Shown here: positions 17,393 to 26,769 of the stretch, piece by piece | How the letters are laid out: every line of letters starts with the position of its first letter | How positions within the stretch are numbered: the first letter of the stretch is position 1 | Source: Pelagibacteraceae bacterium AG-325-J13 | Lineage (GTDB): Bacteria > Pseudomonadota > Alphaproteobacteria > Pelagibacterales > Pelagibacteraceae | Assembly (NCBI GenBank): GCA_003282835.1 | Contig: QBYL01000002.1 | Span: 55,001 to 119,000, forward strand | Direction of reading: 5' to 3' | Length of the DNA: 64,000 bases | Position numbers and translations under genes: made by a program | The notes under the pieces: generated by a model | The model's input: only the letters and a program-made list of their open reading frames with translations | What the model was told of the DNA's origin: nothing | Databases searched by the model: none

Positions 17393-18658
17393 ATGTCAAC
17401 GTGTATTAATTGTAAAAACCAAAATTTAATTAAGATTATTAAAATTGGTTCTCAACCATTAAGTGGTGTTTTTCTAAATAAGATAATCAAAAAACCAAAA
17501 AAATATTCTTTAGATCTTTTTCAATGCTCAAAATGCAAACTTGTTCAAATTGGAAAAATTATAAAAGCCCAAAAAATGTTTGGTAACACCTATGAATATA
17601 GGACATCATTAAGTAAGTTTATGTCCCAACATATAAATAAAAAAGCTAAAACTCTAATCAAAAAAAGATATGTAAAAAAAAATTCCTCAATTTTAGATAT
17701 TGGTAGCAATGATGGTACCTTTTTAAACAATTTCAAGCACAATCAAATATTAATTGGAATAGATCCATCTGCAAAAAAATTTTCAAATTTTTATAATAAA
17801 AATATTAAAACTATTTTTGAGTATTTTTCTAAAGAAAACTTAAACAAATTTATTAAGAGAAATTATAAATTTGATGTAATCTCTTCTTTTGCAATGTTTT
17901 ATGACATTAGCAATCCAAATAAATTTTGCAAGGACATAAAAGAATCACTTAATAAAAATGGAATTTGGATTTTGGAATTATCTTATTTGCCTCTAATGTT
18001 AAAAAATCTCACTTACGATCAAATTTGTCATGAACATGTTGCATATTACTCTTTAAATACATTTAAAAAGATAGCTGAAAAAAATAAATTAAAAGTTATT
18101 GATCTTTCATTCAATGAAATTAATGGAGGTAGTATAGAAATCATCTGTGCAAAAAAAGGTAGTAATCATAAAATTAATAATAATAAAATATCAAAAATTT
18201 TAAATGAAGAAAAAAAAATTAATATGAAATCATTTGAAAATTTTAATAAAAGAATAGATGATCTAAAATATTTGCTTCAATATTTTTTAAATTTAAAATC
18301 AAAAAAATATGTTATAGCATATGGAGCATCTACAAAAGGAAATGTAGTTTTAAATCACTGCAATGTTAAAAAAAGTCAAATCAGTGAAATTTGTGACGGA
18401 AGTTCTAGAAAGTTATCAAAATTTACGCCTGGCACGAATCTTAAGATAATTTCAAAAGAATTAATGCGTAAAAAAAATCCAGATTATTTATTAGTTTTAA
18501 TTTGGTCTTTCAGACAAGAGGTTATAAATCAAGAAATTAATTATTTAAAAAAAGGTGGAAAATTAATTTTTTTATTACCTAGATTCCATATTGTTAACAA
18601 AGAAAACTATAAAAATTATCTTAATAGTAATTTTAGCAACCTATCTTATAATTATTGA
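17393..18658 (+). CDS. SAM-dependent sugar C-methyltransferase (Zn-binding N-terminus)
   Basis: CINCKNQNL...FQCSKCKLVQIG zinc-binding; SILDIGSNDGTFL; CHEHVAYYSL; AYGASTKGNVVLNHC; RQEVINQE. Confidence 0.88.
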   Translation: MSTCINCKNQNLIKIIKIGSQPLSGVFLNKIIKKPKKYSLDLFQCSKCKLVQIGKIIKAQKMFGNTYEYRTSLSKFMSQHINKKAKTLIKKRYVKKNSSILDIGSNDGTFLNNFKHNQILIGIDPSAKKFSNFYNKNIKTIFEYFSKENLNKFIKRNYKFDVISSFAMFYDISNPNKFCKDIKESLNKNGIWILELSYLPLMLKNLTYDQICHEHVAYYSLNTFKKIAEKNKLKVIDLSFNEINGGSIEIICAKKGSNHKINNNKISKILNEEKKINMKSFENFNKRIDDLKYLLQYFLNLKSKKYVIAYGASTKGNVVLNHCNVKKSQISEICDGSSRKLSKFTPGTNLKIISKELMRKKNPDYLLVLIWSFRQEVINQEINYLKKGGKLIFLLPRFHIVNKENYKNYLNSNFSNLSYNY

Positions 18659-19485
18659 AAAATAACATGAAAATTTTTGTTACTGGGGCAAGTGGATTTG
18701 TTGGAAAAAATTTTTGTGATATGGCTATTAAAGAAGGACATTATATTTTTGCTCCAACAAGAAAAAAAAATTTGCGTAAGAAAAAAAATTTAAAATGGCT
18801 TTATGGTGATTTTAACAAAAATTGGAAAAATGAACTCTCAAAGTCAGATATTCTTGTACATTTTGCAGCTGCAGGTTTAAACAATGATAGTTATAAAAAT
18901 ATTTTTGATGTTAATGTTTTTAAATCACTTGAATTACTAAATAATGCTATAAAAAATAATTGTAAAAGATGGTTAATCATTAGCACCTCTTCAGAATACG
19001 GTTTAAGAAATAAAAAAAAGATTTACAAATTCACTAAAAATTCTAATCGAATTCCTGACACAGAATATGGCTTGAGTAAAGCAATATTTACAGATCAAGC
19101 TATAAATCTAGCAAAAAAAAATTTATGTAGTACCAGAATAATGAGACTTTTTTCAATATATGGAAAAGGTGAACACAAAAAAAGATTGTATCCCACATTA
19201 CTCAATAATAAAAAAAAAATATTACACATAAAGAATCCTTACGAAACGAGGGATTTTACAAGTGTTAAATTTGCTTCAGAATTAATTTTGGACTCTTGCA
19301 ATTTTGATAAAAAAAAAATTAAGAATTATCAAATTTGGCACGTCTCCGAGAATAAACCTATGATGATCAAAGAATTTGTTAGAGAAATTTTAAAATTGAA
19401 AAAAGTTAAAAAAAAGGTGAAATTAAACACGAATAATATAGTAAAGTTTAATCATATTTCTGATAAAAAATCAGTTTGGAAATAA
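18655..19485 (+). CDS. NAD-dependent epimerase/dehydratase (start may be ATG at 18667)
   Basis: MKIFVTGASGFVGKNFCDMAIKEG, STSSEYG, YGLSKAIFTDQA, TRDFTSVKFASELIL. Confidence 0.85.
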   Translation: MKNNMKIFVTGASGFVGKNFCDMAIKEGHYIFAPTRKKNLRKKKNLKWLYGDFNKNWKNELSKSDILVHFAAAGLNNDSYKNIFDVNVFKSLELLNNAIKNNCKRWLIISTSSEYGLRNKKKIYKFTKNSNRIPDTEYGLSKAIFTDQAINLAKKNLCSTRIMRLFSIYGKGEHKKRLYPTLLNNKKKILHIKNPYETRDFTSVKFASELILDSCNFDKKKIKNYQIWHVSENKPMMIKEFVREILKLKKVKKKVKLNTNNIVKFNHISDKKSVWK

Positions 19486-20270
19486 AGAAAGTACTTATGG
19501 ATAGAAATCGTACAGCAGTAATTTTGTGTGGAGGAAAAGGGACGAGACTTGGATCCATTGGAAAAAAGTTACCAAAAACATTGATTAAATTACAAGGTAA
19601 GGAAATACTCTGGTACATTTTAAAGATTTTAAAAAAAAATAATTTCAATCATATAATTTTACCTATTGGATACAAAGGTAGTAAAATCAAACATTTTATA
19701 AGAAAGAATAAGAAATTAATATCCAATGTGAATTTGATTGATACAGGCGTTGAAACAAATATTGGCAAAAGAATATCAATGATTAGGAGATATATTGTAT
19801 CATCAAATTTCTTACTTTTAAATGGTGACGCAGTTTTTGATTTTGATTTAAATAAAATGTTCTTAACACATAAAAAACAAAAAAGAGATATAACCTTTAT
19901 TTCAAGTGAAATTATCTATCCTTACGGGACAGTAGGAGTTAGAAATAATAAAGTTATAGATTTTAAAAGAAGCTTAAAATATGAAGCGCTAAGAGTTCGA
20001 AATGACAAAAACTATATTGCTTACAATTATACAGGAATGTCTATAATTAATACGAAAAAACTCACCAAACAAAACAAAAAATTTATTAGTTCGAAGAATT
20101 TTGAGATGGATTTTTTTCCATCTTTTATCAAAAGTTTCAAATCAAATTTAGTAAAATTATCAGGTTTTTGGCATTCCGTAGATAATTACAAAGATATTCT
20201 AGCTGTTAATAATAAAAAAATTTCCAAAGAAAAATATATGTTATTAAAAAAAATTAGAAAAAAATTATAA
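19476..20270 (+). CDS. Sugar-phosphate nucleotidyltransferase
   Basis: AVILCGGKGTRLGSIGKKLPKTLIKLQGKEILWYIL, LLNGDAVFDFDLNKMF. Confidence 0.85.
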   Translation: MEIKKVLMDRNRTAVILCGGKGTRLGSIGKKLPKTLIKLQGKEILWYILKILKKNNFNHIILPIGYKGSKIKHFIRKNKKLISNVNLIDTGVETNIGKRISMIRRYIVSSNFLLLNGDAVFDFDLNKMFLTHKKQKRDITFISSEIIYPYGTVGVRNNKVIDFKRSLKYEALRVRNDKNYIAYNYTGMSIINTKKLTKQNKKFISSKNFEMDFFPSFIKSFKSNLVKLSGFWHSVDNYKDILAVNNKKISKEKYMLLKKIRKKL

Positions 20271-20272
20271 TC

Positions 20273-21358
20273 ATGATTGATAAAAAATTTTGGAAAAATA
20301 AAAAAGTTTTGATAACCGGTCACACAGGTTTTAAAGGTGCTTGGTTATCAATAATTTTAAATACTTTAGGAAGTAAGGTTTATGGATATGCTTTAAATCC
20401 AGCAGGTAAAAAAAATTTTTTCCTTGAGGCAAATTTAAAAAGAATTTTTAAGAAGGATATAAGACATGATTTGAGAAATATTACATTTCTTAAAAAACAA
20501 TACAACAAGATAAAGCCTGATATCATTATTCATTTAGCTGCACAGTCCAGTGTAATAGAAAGCTTTAAAAATCCTAGGTATACAGTAACGACAAATGTAA
20601 TTGGTACTTACAATTTACTAGAAACAATTAAAACTTCTAAAAAAACTAAATGCTTACTAGCTATAACAACTGATAAAGTTTATCAAAATTATGAAACTGC
20701 TAAATATTTTGATGAAAATTCTAAATTAGGCGGTGATGACATTTATAGCGGAAGTAAAGCTTGTTGTGAAATTTTAGTACATAGTTATAGAAAATCTTTT
20801 CTTAAAGACTCAAAGTGTCGTGTTGCAACAGCTAGAGCTGGAAATTGCTTTGGGGGCGGCGACTGGACCGAAGATCGAATTGTAAAAGACTGTCTTGAGA
20901 CTTTCTACAATAATAAAACTTTAGTTCTAAGAAATCCAGATGCAACAAGGCCATGGCAGCATGTTATTGAACCATTAACTGGATATTTAATTTTAATACA
21001 AAAACTTTGTTCAAACAAAGGAGCTGAATTTGAAGGCCCATGGAATTTTGGTCCAAGCCTAAAACAAAATCTTAAGGTAAGAAAATTAGTAAATATTTTT
21101 AAAATAAAAATGAACTCAAGATCAAAAATTGCTATTAAAAGAAATTATAAAAAATTTAAAAAAATTAAAATATTTGAGTCTAAACATTTGAATATTAACA
21201 GTAAAAAGGTAAATGAATATTTAAGTTGGAAACCAGTATTATCTATTAAGGAAGCAGTTTCTTTAACTGTAAATTGGTATAACGCCTTCAAACAAAATAA
21301 AAATCTTATTAAGATTTCACAAGAACAAATCTCTGACTATTTCAAAAAGATTAACTAG
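20273..21358 (+). CDS. rfbG: CDP-glucose 4,6-dehydratase
   Basis: FWKNKKVLITGHTGFKGAWLSIIL, HLAAQSSVIESFKNPRYTVTTNVIGTYNLLE, TTDKVYQN, RAGNCFGGGDWTEDRIVKDC, NPDATRPWQHVIEPL. Confidence 0.93.
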   Translation: MIDKKFWKNKKVLITGHTGFKGAWLSIILNTLGSKVYGYALNPAGKKNFFLEANLKRIFKKDIRHDLRNITFLKKQYNKIKPDIIIHLAAQSSVIESFKNPRYTVTTNVIGTYNLLETIKTSKKTKCLLAITTDKVYQNYETAKYFDENSKLGGDDIYSGSKACCEILVHSYRKSFLKDSKCRVATARAGNCFGGGDWTEDRIVKDCLETFYNNKTLVLRNPDATRPWQHVIEPLTGYLILIQKLCSNKGAEFEGPWNFGPSLKQNLKVRKLVNIFKIKMNSRSKIAIKRNYKKFKKIKIFESKHLNINSKKVNEYLSWKPVLSIKEAVSLTVNWYNAFKQNKNLIKISQEQISDYFKKIN

Positions 21359-21372
21359 TCTTTATTAATTAA

Positions 21373-22392
21373 ATGGACTTATCAATTTGTATACCAACGT
21401 TTAATCGAAATAAACAATTAGATAATTGTTTAAATTCAATTTTAATAGCTAGTAGAAATGTTAAAAATTTTAAGTTTGAAGTATGTATATCTGATAACGC
21501 TTCACAAGACGATATTATTCCAATTATTGATAAATATAAAAAAGAGTTGAATATAAAGATTAATAAAAATAAAAAAAATTTAGGATTTGCAGTTAACGCT
21601 CTTAAATCTATCAATTTAGCAAGTGGAAAATTTGCATGGTTTTTAGGTGATGATGATTTAATATTGCCCAAAACCTTAGAATATTTAAAAAAAATTTTCG
21701 ATGAAAACTCTTCAGTTGAATATTTTTTTATTAATTCCTACCATCTTGATATTGCTTCTTTAGATGATTTTCCACATCCCTTTGATACTAATAACTTAAA
21801 AAGTTTTAAAATGAAAAAAATATCATCATACCCAAAAAACAGTTTAGTAAATTTTTGGGATGTAATTGATCCAAACGTATCCTGGGAGTTTTTAATAGGT
21901 ATATTTTTAAGTATTTTTAAAAGAGATAAATGGTTAGAAAATAAAAAAGTGTTAAATTTAAATGATATAGAGGATACTAGAGTGTGGTCAAATTTTGATA
22001 ACACTTGTATGAATGCAAAAATTATAGCAAGTGCTTTTAAAAACTCAAAATCATTTATTTGTGCTGAACCATTATCTGTTAACTTATTTGGAAAAAGAGA
22101 GTGGGGAACACTATATGAATTTGTTGAAATTGTAAGAATACCCGAGTTAATTGATCATTATAAAAAAGAAGGCCTTCCTTTAAAGCAATATTTATACTGT
22201 AAAAATTATTCTTTAAGAAATTTTGTAAATTTTTTTGTAAAAATTCTTATTGGAGGAAAAAAAGCTGGATTACAATATGTAAGCTTTAGAAAGCATGTTT
22301 TAAATAATCTGATTTTTCCATATGCTTGGTTATCTTTATTCTTTTTTATATTTAGAAAATTTAGAATAATGTTAAATTTAAATAAATCATGA
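21373..22392 (+). CDS. Glycosyltransferase family 2
   Basis: LSICIPTFNRNKQLDNCLNSIL...CISDNASQD...FAWFLGDDDLI. Confidence 0.87.
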   Translation: MDLSICIPTFNRNKQLDNCLNSILIASRNVKNFKFEVCISDNASQDDIIPIIDKYKKELNIKINKNKKNLGFAVNALKSINLASGKFAWFLGDDDLILPKTLEYLKKIFDENSSVEYFFINSYHLDIASLDDFPHPFDTNNLKSFKMKKISSYPKNSLVNFWDVIDPNVSWEFLIGIFLSIFKRDKWLENKKVLNLNDIEDTRVWSNFDNTCMNAKIIASAFKNSKSFICAEPLSVNLFGKREWGTLYEFVEIVRIPELIDHYKKEGLPLKQYLYCKNYSLRNFVNFFVKILIGGKKAGLQYVSFRKHVLNNLIFPYAWLSLFFFIFRKFRIMLNLNKS

Positions 22393-22835
22393 AAAATATT
22401 ATTCAAGATATAAAAATTAAACCTTTAAAAATAATACCTGATAACAGAGGCAAAATTATGCATATGCTAAGATCAGATGATGACAATTTTGAAAAATTTG
22501 GAGAAATTTACTTTTCAACAATTTATCATAATGTTGTTAAAGCTTGGCATCTTCATAAGGAGGCAACTCTTAATTACGTTTGTGTAAGCGGCGAAGTAAA
22601 ACTTGTTTTATTTGATGATAGAAAAGATAGTAAATCATTTGGGATGCACCAAGAAATAATCTTGTCTCCAAAAAAATATGTGCTTGTAACTATACCCCCG
22701 AATATTTGGAACGGTTTTAAAGGACTATCAGAAAATGAATCAATAATAGCAAATTGTCTTAATCAGCCTCATAATGAAAATGAAATGGTCAGAAAAGACC
22801 CATCTGATAAAAGTTTCAAATATGATTGGATTTAA
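22389..22835 (+). CDS. dTDP-4-dehydrorhamnose 3,5-epimerase-like (RfbC-like cupin)
   Basis: DNRGKIMHMLRSDDDNFEKFGEIYFSTIYHNVVKAWHLHKEATLNYVCVSGEVKLVLFDDR...PPNIWNGFKGLS. Confidence 0.85.
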   Translation: MKNIIQDIKIKPLKIIPDNRGKIMHMLRSDDDNFEKFGEIYFSTIYHNVVKAWHLHKEATLNYVCVSGEVKLVLFDDRKDSKSFGMHQEIILSPKKYVLVTIPPNIWNGFKGLSENESIIANCLNQPHNENEMVRKDPSDKSFKYDWI

Positions 22836-24135
22836 TTTTTTTATCTTTCCTATTAAAAACCATTGTGATTAGCAAAGATGTAATTACAATCATATAGGTT
22901 GAATTAGATGTTGTAAAAAATCCACCAGTAGATTGAAAAGGAAAAAAATACATTAAAAAATTAAAGATTAATAAAATTAAATATTTTGAATTTAAAGAAT
23001 TTTTCGTTCTATAAAGTGTTTTAGAAATTTTAATTATATTCAATAAAACAATTATCAAAAAGCTTAATATAATAATTAATCCTAACAAACCCGTAGTAAC
23101 TAAAATGTCTAAATAAAAGTTGTGAGGATGTTGTGAACATTTAAACAACGATTTTTCATTACATTTCTTTAGAAAATTTTTTAAGCTAACTCCAAATATT
23201 TTATTATCTTCCCACACAAATATTGCATTCATAAAAAGGTTATGATGTCCAGATCCTTTATTCATATTTACTCTTTTTTCTTTGTCCCATTTTATCTCTT
23301 CGAGTTTTTCCTCGTCCGTTGTAATCTCATAAATTTTCATACTTTTTATAATGAGTTCAGAGGCATTATCGTAAAAAGATCCATACTTTTGTTGAGCAGT
23401 ATCTGGAGTGAAAATATTAATAAAGATCATTAAAATTATAAAAGATGTTAAAATACTTAAAAATTTTGTTTTAAAATAGCATAATCCATACATTGTAAAA
23501 AAAATAAACCACATTAACATCGGAACTCTTTGCCAACTGACCAAGATTGCTATATTTAAAATAGATAGATAGATAACCCTTAAAATAAACTTTAAATTCT
23601 TTTTAAGATTTAATTTTTCAAATAAAAAAAAAGCAGCAAAAAAACCAAATTGCTTTAGAAAAGAGCCAGCTATTCTTTCGTCTCCAAAAAAACTTGTAGC
23701 ACCGTTGTCTAAAATTTTTAGGCCTATCACGTTAAAACCCGAGAAATGTTGAATTATCAAATCTAAAGCTACAATTGATACAAAAAAGAAATAAAATTTA
23801 AATACTTTTTCTAAATTAATTATATTTTTATTAAGAAAATAATTTAAAAAATAAAATAGTATAAAAAATCTTAAATAAAATATTGATTTTATTACGTTGT
23901 GTTCATTAATAATTGACGACAATATTATACTTAAACAAAATATTAGAAATATAACTTCATAAAATTCTAACGAAAATTTTACTTTATTTTTAACAAAGTA
24001 TATTAATGATAGAATTGAGAATAAAATTGTAAATGCGTTTATTGAAAAATTTCCTAAAATGAAAAAAATAGGAAATAAAACTACAAGCAAATTTAAAACT
24101 TTATCAATTTTTAAATAGTTAGCAGAAACAACCAT
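22816..24135 (-). CDS. O-antigen ligase-like polytopic protein (WaaL family)
   Basis: Many hydrophobic segments; SGHHNLFMNAIFVWEDNKIFGVSLKNF...CSQHPHNFYLDILVTTGLLGLI typical WaaL periplasmic loop. Confidence 0.85.
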   Translation of the reverse strand: MVVSANYLKIDKVLNLLVVLFPIFFILGNFSINAFTILFSILSLIYFVKNKVKFSLEFYEVIFLIFCLSIILSSIINEHNVIKSIFYLRFFILFYFLNYFLNKNIINLEKVFKFYFFFVSIVALDLIIQHFSGFNVIGLKILDNGATSFFGDERIAGSFLKQFGFFAAFFLFEKLNLKKNLKFILRVIYLSILNIAILVSWQRVPMLMWFIFFTMYGLCYFKTKFLSILTSFIILMIFINIFTPDTAQQKYGSFYDNASELIIKSMKIYEITTDEEKLEEIKWDKEKRVNMNKGSGHHNLFMNAIFVWEDNKIFGVSLKNFLKKCNEKSLFKCSQHPHNFYLDILVTTGLLGLIIILSFLIIVLLNIIKISKTLYRTKNSLNSKYLILLIFNFLMYFFPFQSTGGFFTTSNSTYMIVITSLLITMVFNRKDKKIKSNHI

Positions 24136-24176
24136 AATAATTTATAATATATTTTATGTTTAATTCAAAAAAAAAT

Positions 24177-24206
24177 TTGTTTTTATATTTAGAAATGAAC
24201 TAAAAT
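24177..24206 (+). promoter_or_regulatory. Candidate sigma70-type promoter for tRNA-Val (TTGTTT-N18-TAAAAT)
   Basis: Hexamer match and spacing, 11 nt before tRNA 5' end; AT-rich context lowers specificity. Confidence 0.35.
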
Positions 24207-24217
24207 TCTTTTTTTAA

Positions 24218-24292
24218 GGGCGTGTAGTTCAATGGTAGAACGCTACGTTGACATCGTAGAGGTCATAAGTTCGATTCTTATCACGCCCACCA
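24218..24292 (+). tRNA. tRNA-Val(GAC)
   Basis: Acceptor GGGCGTG/CACGCCC, anticodon arm CTACG-TTGACAT-CGTAG, T-arm TTCGATT, encoded CCA. Confidence 0.95.
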
Positions 24293-24299
24293 TTATTTT

Positions 24300-25169
24300 T
24301 CACTTTTTTTCAAAAAAATAATTGTAAACCTTTTCTAATTTTTTATCTTTGTATGCATCTAAATTTTCAGCTCTTTTTTTTCCAGAAATCTTAAAATTAT
24401 TGATATCCATTATTTTTAAAACTTTTTCAAATTGTTGTTTATAATTTTCATTTAATTCTATTGCAACGCTTTTAATTTTTTGATCTTTTAAGTAATTTTG
24501 AGCTCCTTCTAAGATCAAATGCTCTATTCCATCGACATCAATTTTAATATAATTTGGTATCTCAAGAATTTCATTTTTAATTAGATAATTTATATTTGTT
24601 CCAAAAATACTATATTTATTTTCTGGATTAAATTTTAAACCTTCAAAGTTTTTGGGTTCACCGAAGCTATGAACCCCTAAACCTTCCATAAATTTACTTT
24701 CATAAAAAATTAAATGTTTGTTTTCAACATTACTTAATGGAAATTGATTGACTTTGATTTTATTTTCTAAATTATTTATAGAAATATTTCTTGTTAGAAT
24801 TCTTAAATTACTAGTTGATGGTTCAAAACTTATCACTTGAGCATTTTTATGTTTTAACGCCGCATAAATTGAAAAAATACCTATATTAGAACCAATATCC
24901 CAAAAAATGCATTTTTCATTAGCATCAAAATTATCTATCCATTCAATTGTTTCGGGTTCTTTCGAATAAAACTCACTGATTAACCAAGATGAAATATAAT
25001 TTGGAGTAAAAAAAGTTATATCTTTACCATTAATTTTAATAGTCTTATAGGAAGTTTCTTCAATAAAGTCTTTAAACCAAATAAGAAAACTTCTTTTAGT
25101 TATTTTTTTAAAAATATAGTCAAATCCCCAAATTATCTTATAAATTATTTTAGCTAAAATTTTAGTCAT
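24300..25169 (-). CDS. FkbM-family SAM-dependent methyltransferase
   Basis: CIFWDIGSNIGIFSIYAALKHKNAQVISFEPSTSNLRILTRNISINN...IKIDVDGIEHLILEGA. Confidence 0.88.
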   Translation of the reverse strand: MTKILAKIIYKIIWGFDYIFKKITKRSFLIWFKDFIEETSYKTIKINGKDITFFTPNYISSWLISEFYSKEPETIEWIDNFDANEKCIFWDIGSNIGIFSIYAALKHKNAQVISFEPSTSNLRILTRNISINNLENKIKVNQFPLSNVENKHLIFYESKFMEGLGVHSFGEPKNFEGLKFNPENKYSIFGTNINYLIKNEILEIPNYIKIDVDGIEHLILEGAQNYLKDQKIKSVAIELNENYKQQFEKVLKIMDINNFKISGKKRAENLDAYKDKKLEKVYNYFFEKK

Positions 25170-25254
25170 TAAATTAACTTGTTTTAAAGGCTTGCATTTA
25201 AAGATTGAACTAATTTAGTCGATTAATTCACCGTTTACCATTGATAATTTGATA

Positions 25255-25283
25255 TTTACAAAAATGAATATAAATACTATAAA
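25255..25283 (+). promoter_or_regulatory. Candidate promoter of the orphan 5S rRNA (TTTACA-N17-TATAAA)
   Basis: -35 25255-25260, -10 25278-25283; predicted TSS coincides with 5S 5' end at 25290. Confidence 0.6.
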
Positions 25284-25289
25284 TCGTTC

Positions 25290-25405
<116 letters not shown>

Positions 25406-25415
25406 TTAATAAATT

Positions 25416-25541
25416 ATGAAAGTAGCTAGCTCGTTAAAATCATTAAAAAAAAGAGATTTGAACTCTAAATTAGTTAAACGAAGAGGCAAACTCTACGTAA
25501 TAAATAAAAAGAACCCTAAATTTAAAGCACGCCAAGGTTAA
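25416..25541 (+). CDS. rpmJ: 50S ribosomal protein L36
   Basis: Own translation [41 protein letters not shown] (41 aa; below ORF-track size limit). Confidence 0.92.
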   Translation: MKVASSLKSLKKRDLNSKLVKRRGKLYVINKKNPKFKARQG

Positions 25542-25544
25542 ATT

Positions 25545-25655
25545 ATGAGTGGCCAAGATTATAAAGAGACTTGGAAAGGTTTTACCAAGTTTGTTTTATG
25601 GGGTACAATAGCTGTAATTGCGATCTTAGTAATACTTGCTTTAACATTACTTTAA
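25545..25655 (+). CDS. Small membrane protein, aa3-type cytochrome c oxidase subunit IV-like
   Basis: Own translation MSGQDYKETWKGFTKFVLWGTIAVIAILVILALTLL* (36 aa, one TM helix), upstream of pnt operon. Confidence 0.72.
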   Translation: MSGQDYKETWKGFTKFVLWGTIAVIAILVILALTLL

Positions 25656-25672
25656 TCTACAAATAATCTACA

Positions 25673-26767
25673 ATGATAGTTGGTTCAACTAAAGAAAATT
25701 TAACATTAGAAAAGAGAATTGCAATTAACCCTGAAACTGCCAAAAATATTATTGGCTTAGGACTCAAAGTTTGCATCGAAAAAAATTATGCAAAACATTT
25801 AGGTATTGAAGATAAAGAATTTTCTAATATAGGAGTAGAAATCAAGAATTCTTCAGAAGAAGTTTTAAGTTCATGCAATTTATTGATTAAAGTTAATTGT
25901 CCTTCTGAAAAAGAAATTAATGGTTTAAAAGAAAAAACTATAATTATTGGAATGTTAAACCCCTCAAAAAATAAAAATCAAATAAACGAAATTATAAAAA
26001 AAAAATTAAACATTTTTTCACTAGAATTGTTACCTCGTATAACTAGAGCACAATCGATGGACGTATTATCCTCACAATCAAATTTAGCTGGATATAGGGC
26101 AGTAATTGAGTCTGTCGCAGAGTTTGAGAGAGCTGTACCAATGATGATGACAGCTGCAGGCACAGTTCCCGCTGCAAAGATTTTAGTTATTGGGGCTGGT
26201 GTTGCAGGTTTACAAGCTATAGCAACTGCCAAACGATTAGGGGCGATTGTATCGGCAACAGACGTACGTGCTGCTTCTAAAGAACAAGTAGAAAGTCTTG
26301 GTGGAAGATTTTTAACTATTGAACAATCTGAAGATATGGAAACTTCAGACGGTTATGCAAAAGAGGCAAGCGATGAATATAAAAAAAAACAAGCCGAGAT
26401 GATGCGAGAAGCTCTAAAAAAAAATGATATAGTTATATGTACCGCGTTAATTCCAGGAAAACCTGCGCCAAGAATTTTAACCGAGGAATTAGTAAAATTA
26501 ATGAAACCTGGCTCAATTATTTATGATTTGGCTGCAGAACAAGGTGGAAATTCTGCATTTTCTGAACCTGGAAAAATAAATTTGGTCAATGGAATTAAAA
26601 TAGTTGGAGTTAAAAATTTGATGAACAGATTGCCACTCACAGCATCTAGTTTATATGCTAAAAATTTATTTAGTTTTATCAGAAATTTATATAGCAAAGA
26701 TAAAAAAGACTTTAACATTAATCTCGAAGATGAGATCATAAATAAAACACTAATTAAAGAAGTTTAA
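25673..26767 (+). CDS. pntAA: NAD(P) transhydrogenase subunit alpha part 1
   Basis: KRIAINPETAK, QSNLAGYRAVIE, VIGAGVAGLQAIATAKRLGAIVSATDVRAA. Confidence 0.93.
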   Translation: MIVGSTKENLTLEKRIAINPETAKNIIGLGLKVCIEKNYAKHLGIEDKEFSNIGVEIKNSSEEVLSSCNLLIKVNCPSEKEINGLKEKTIIIGMLNPSKNKNQINEIIKKKLNIFSLELLPRITRAQSMDVLSSQSNLAGYRAVIESVAEFERAVPMMMTAAGTVPAAKILVIGAGVAGLQAIATAKRLGAIVSATDVRAASKEQVESLGGRFLTIEQSEDMETSDGYAKEASDEYKKKQAEMMREALKKNDIVICTALIPGKPAPRILTEELVKLMKPGSIIYDLAAEQGGNSAFSEPGKINLVNGIKIVGVKNLMNRLPLTASSLYAKNLFSFIRNLYSKDKKDFNINLEDEIINKTLIKEV

Positions 26768-26769
26768 TT

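Noticed and set aside
25170-25254. Remnant of 23S rRNA or 23S-5S spacer left of the 5S
   Set aside because: No recognisable 23S 3'-end sequence; only AT-rich spacer with a promoter-like segment.
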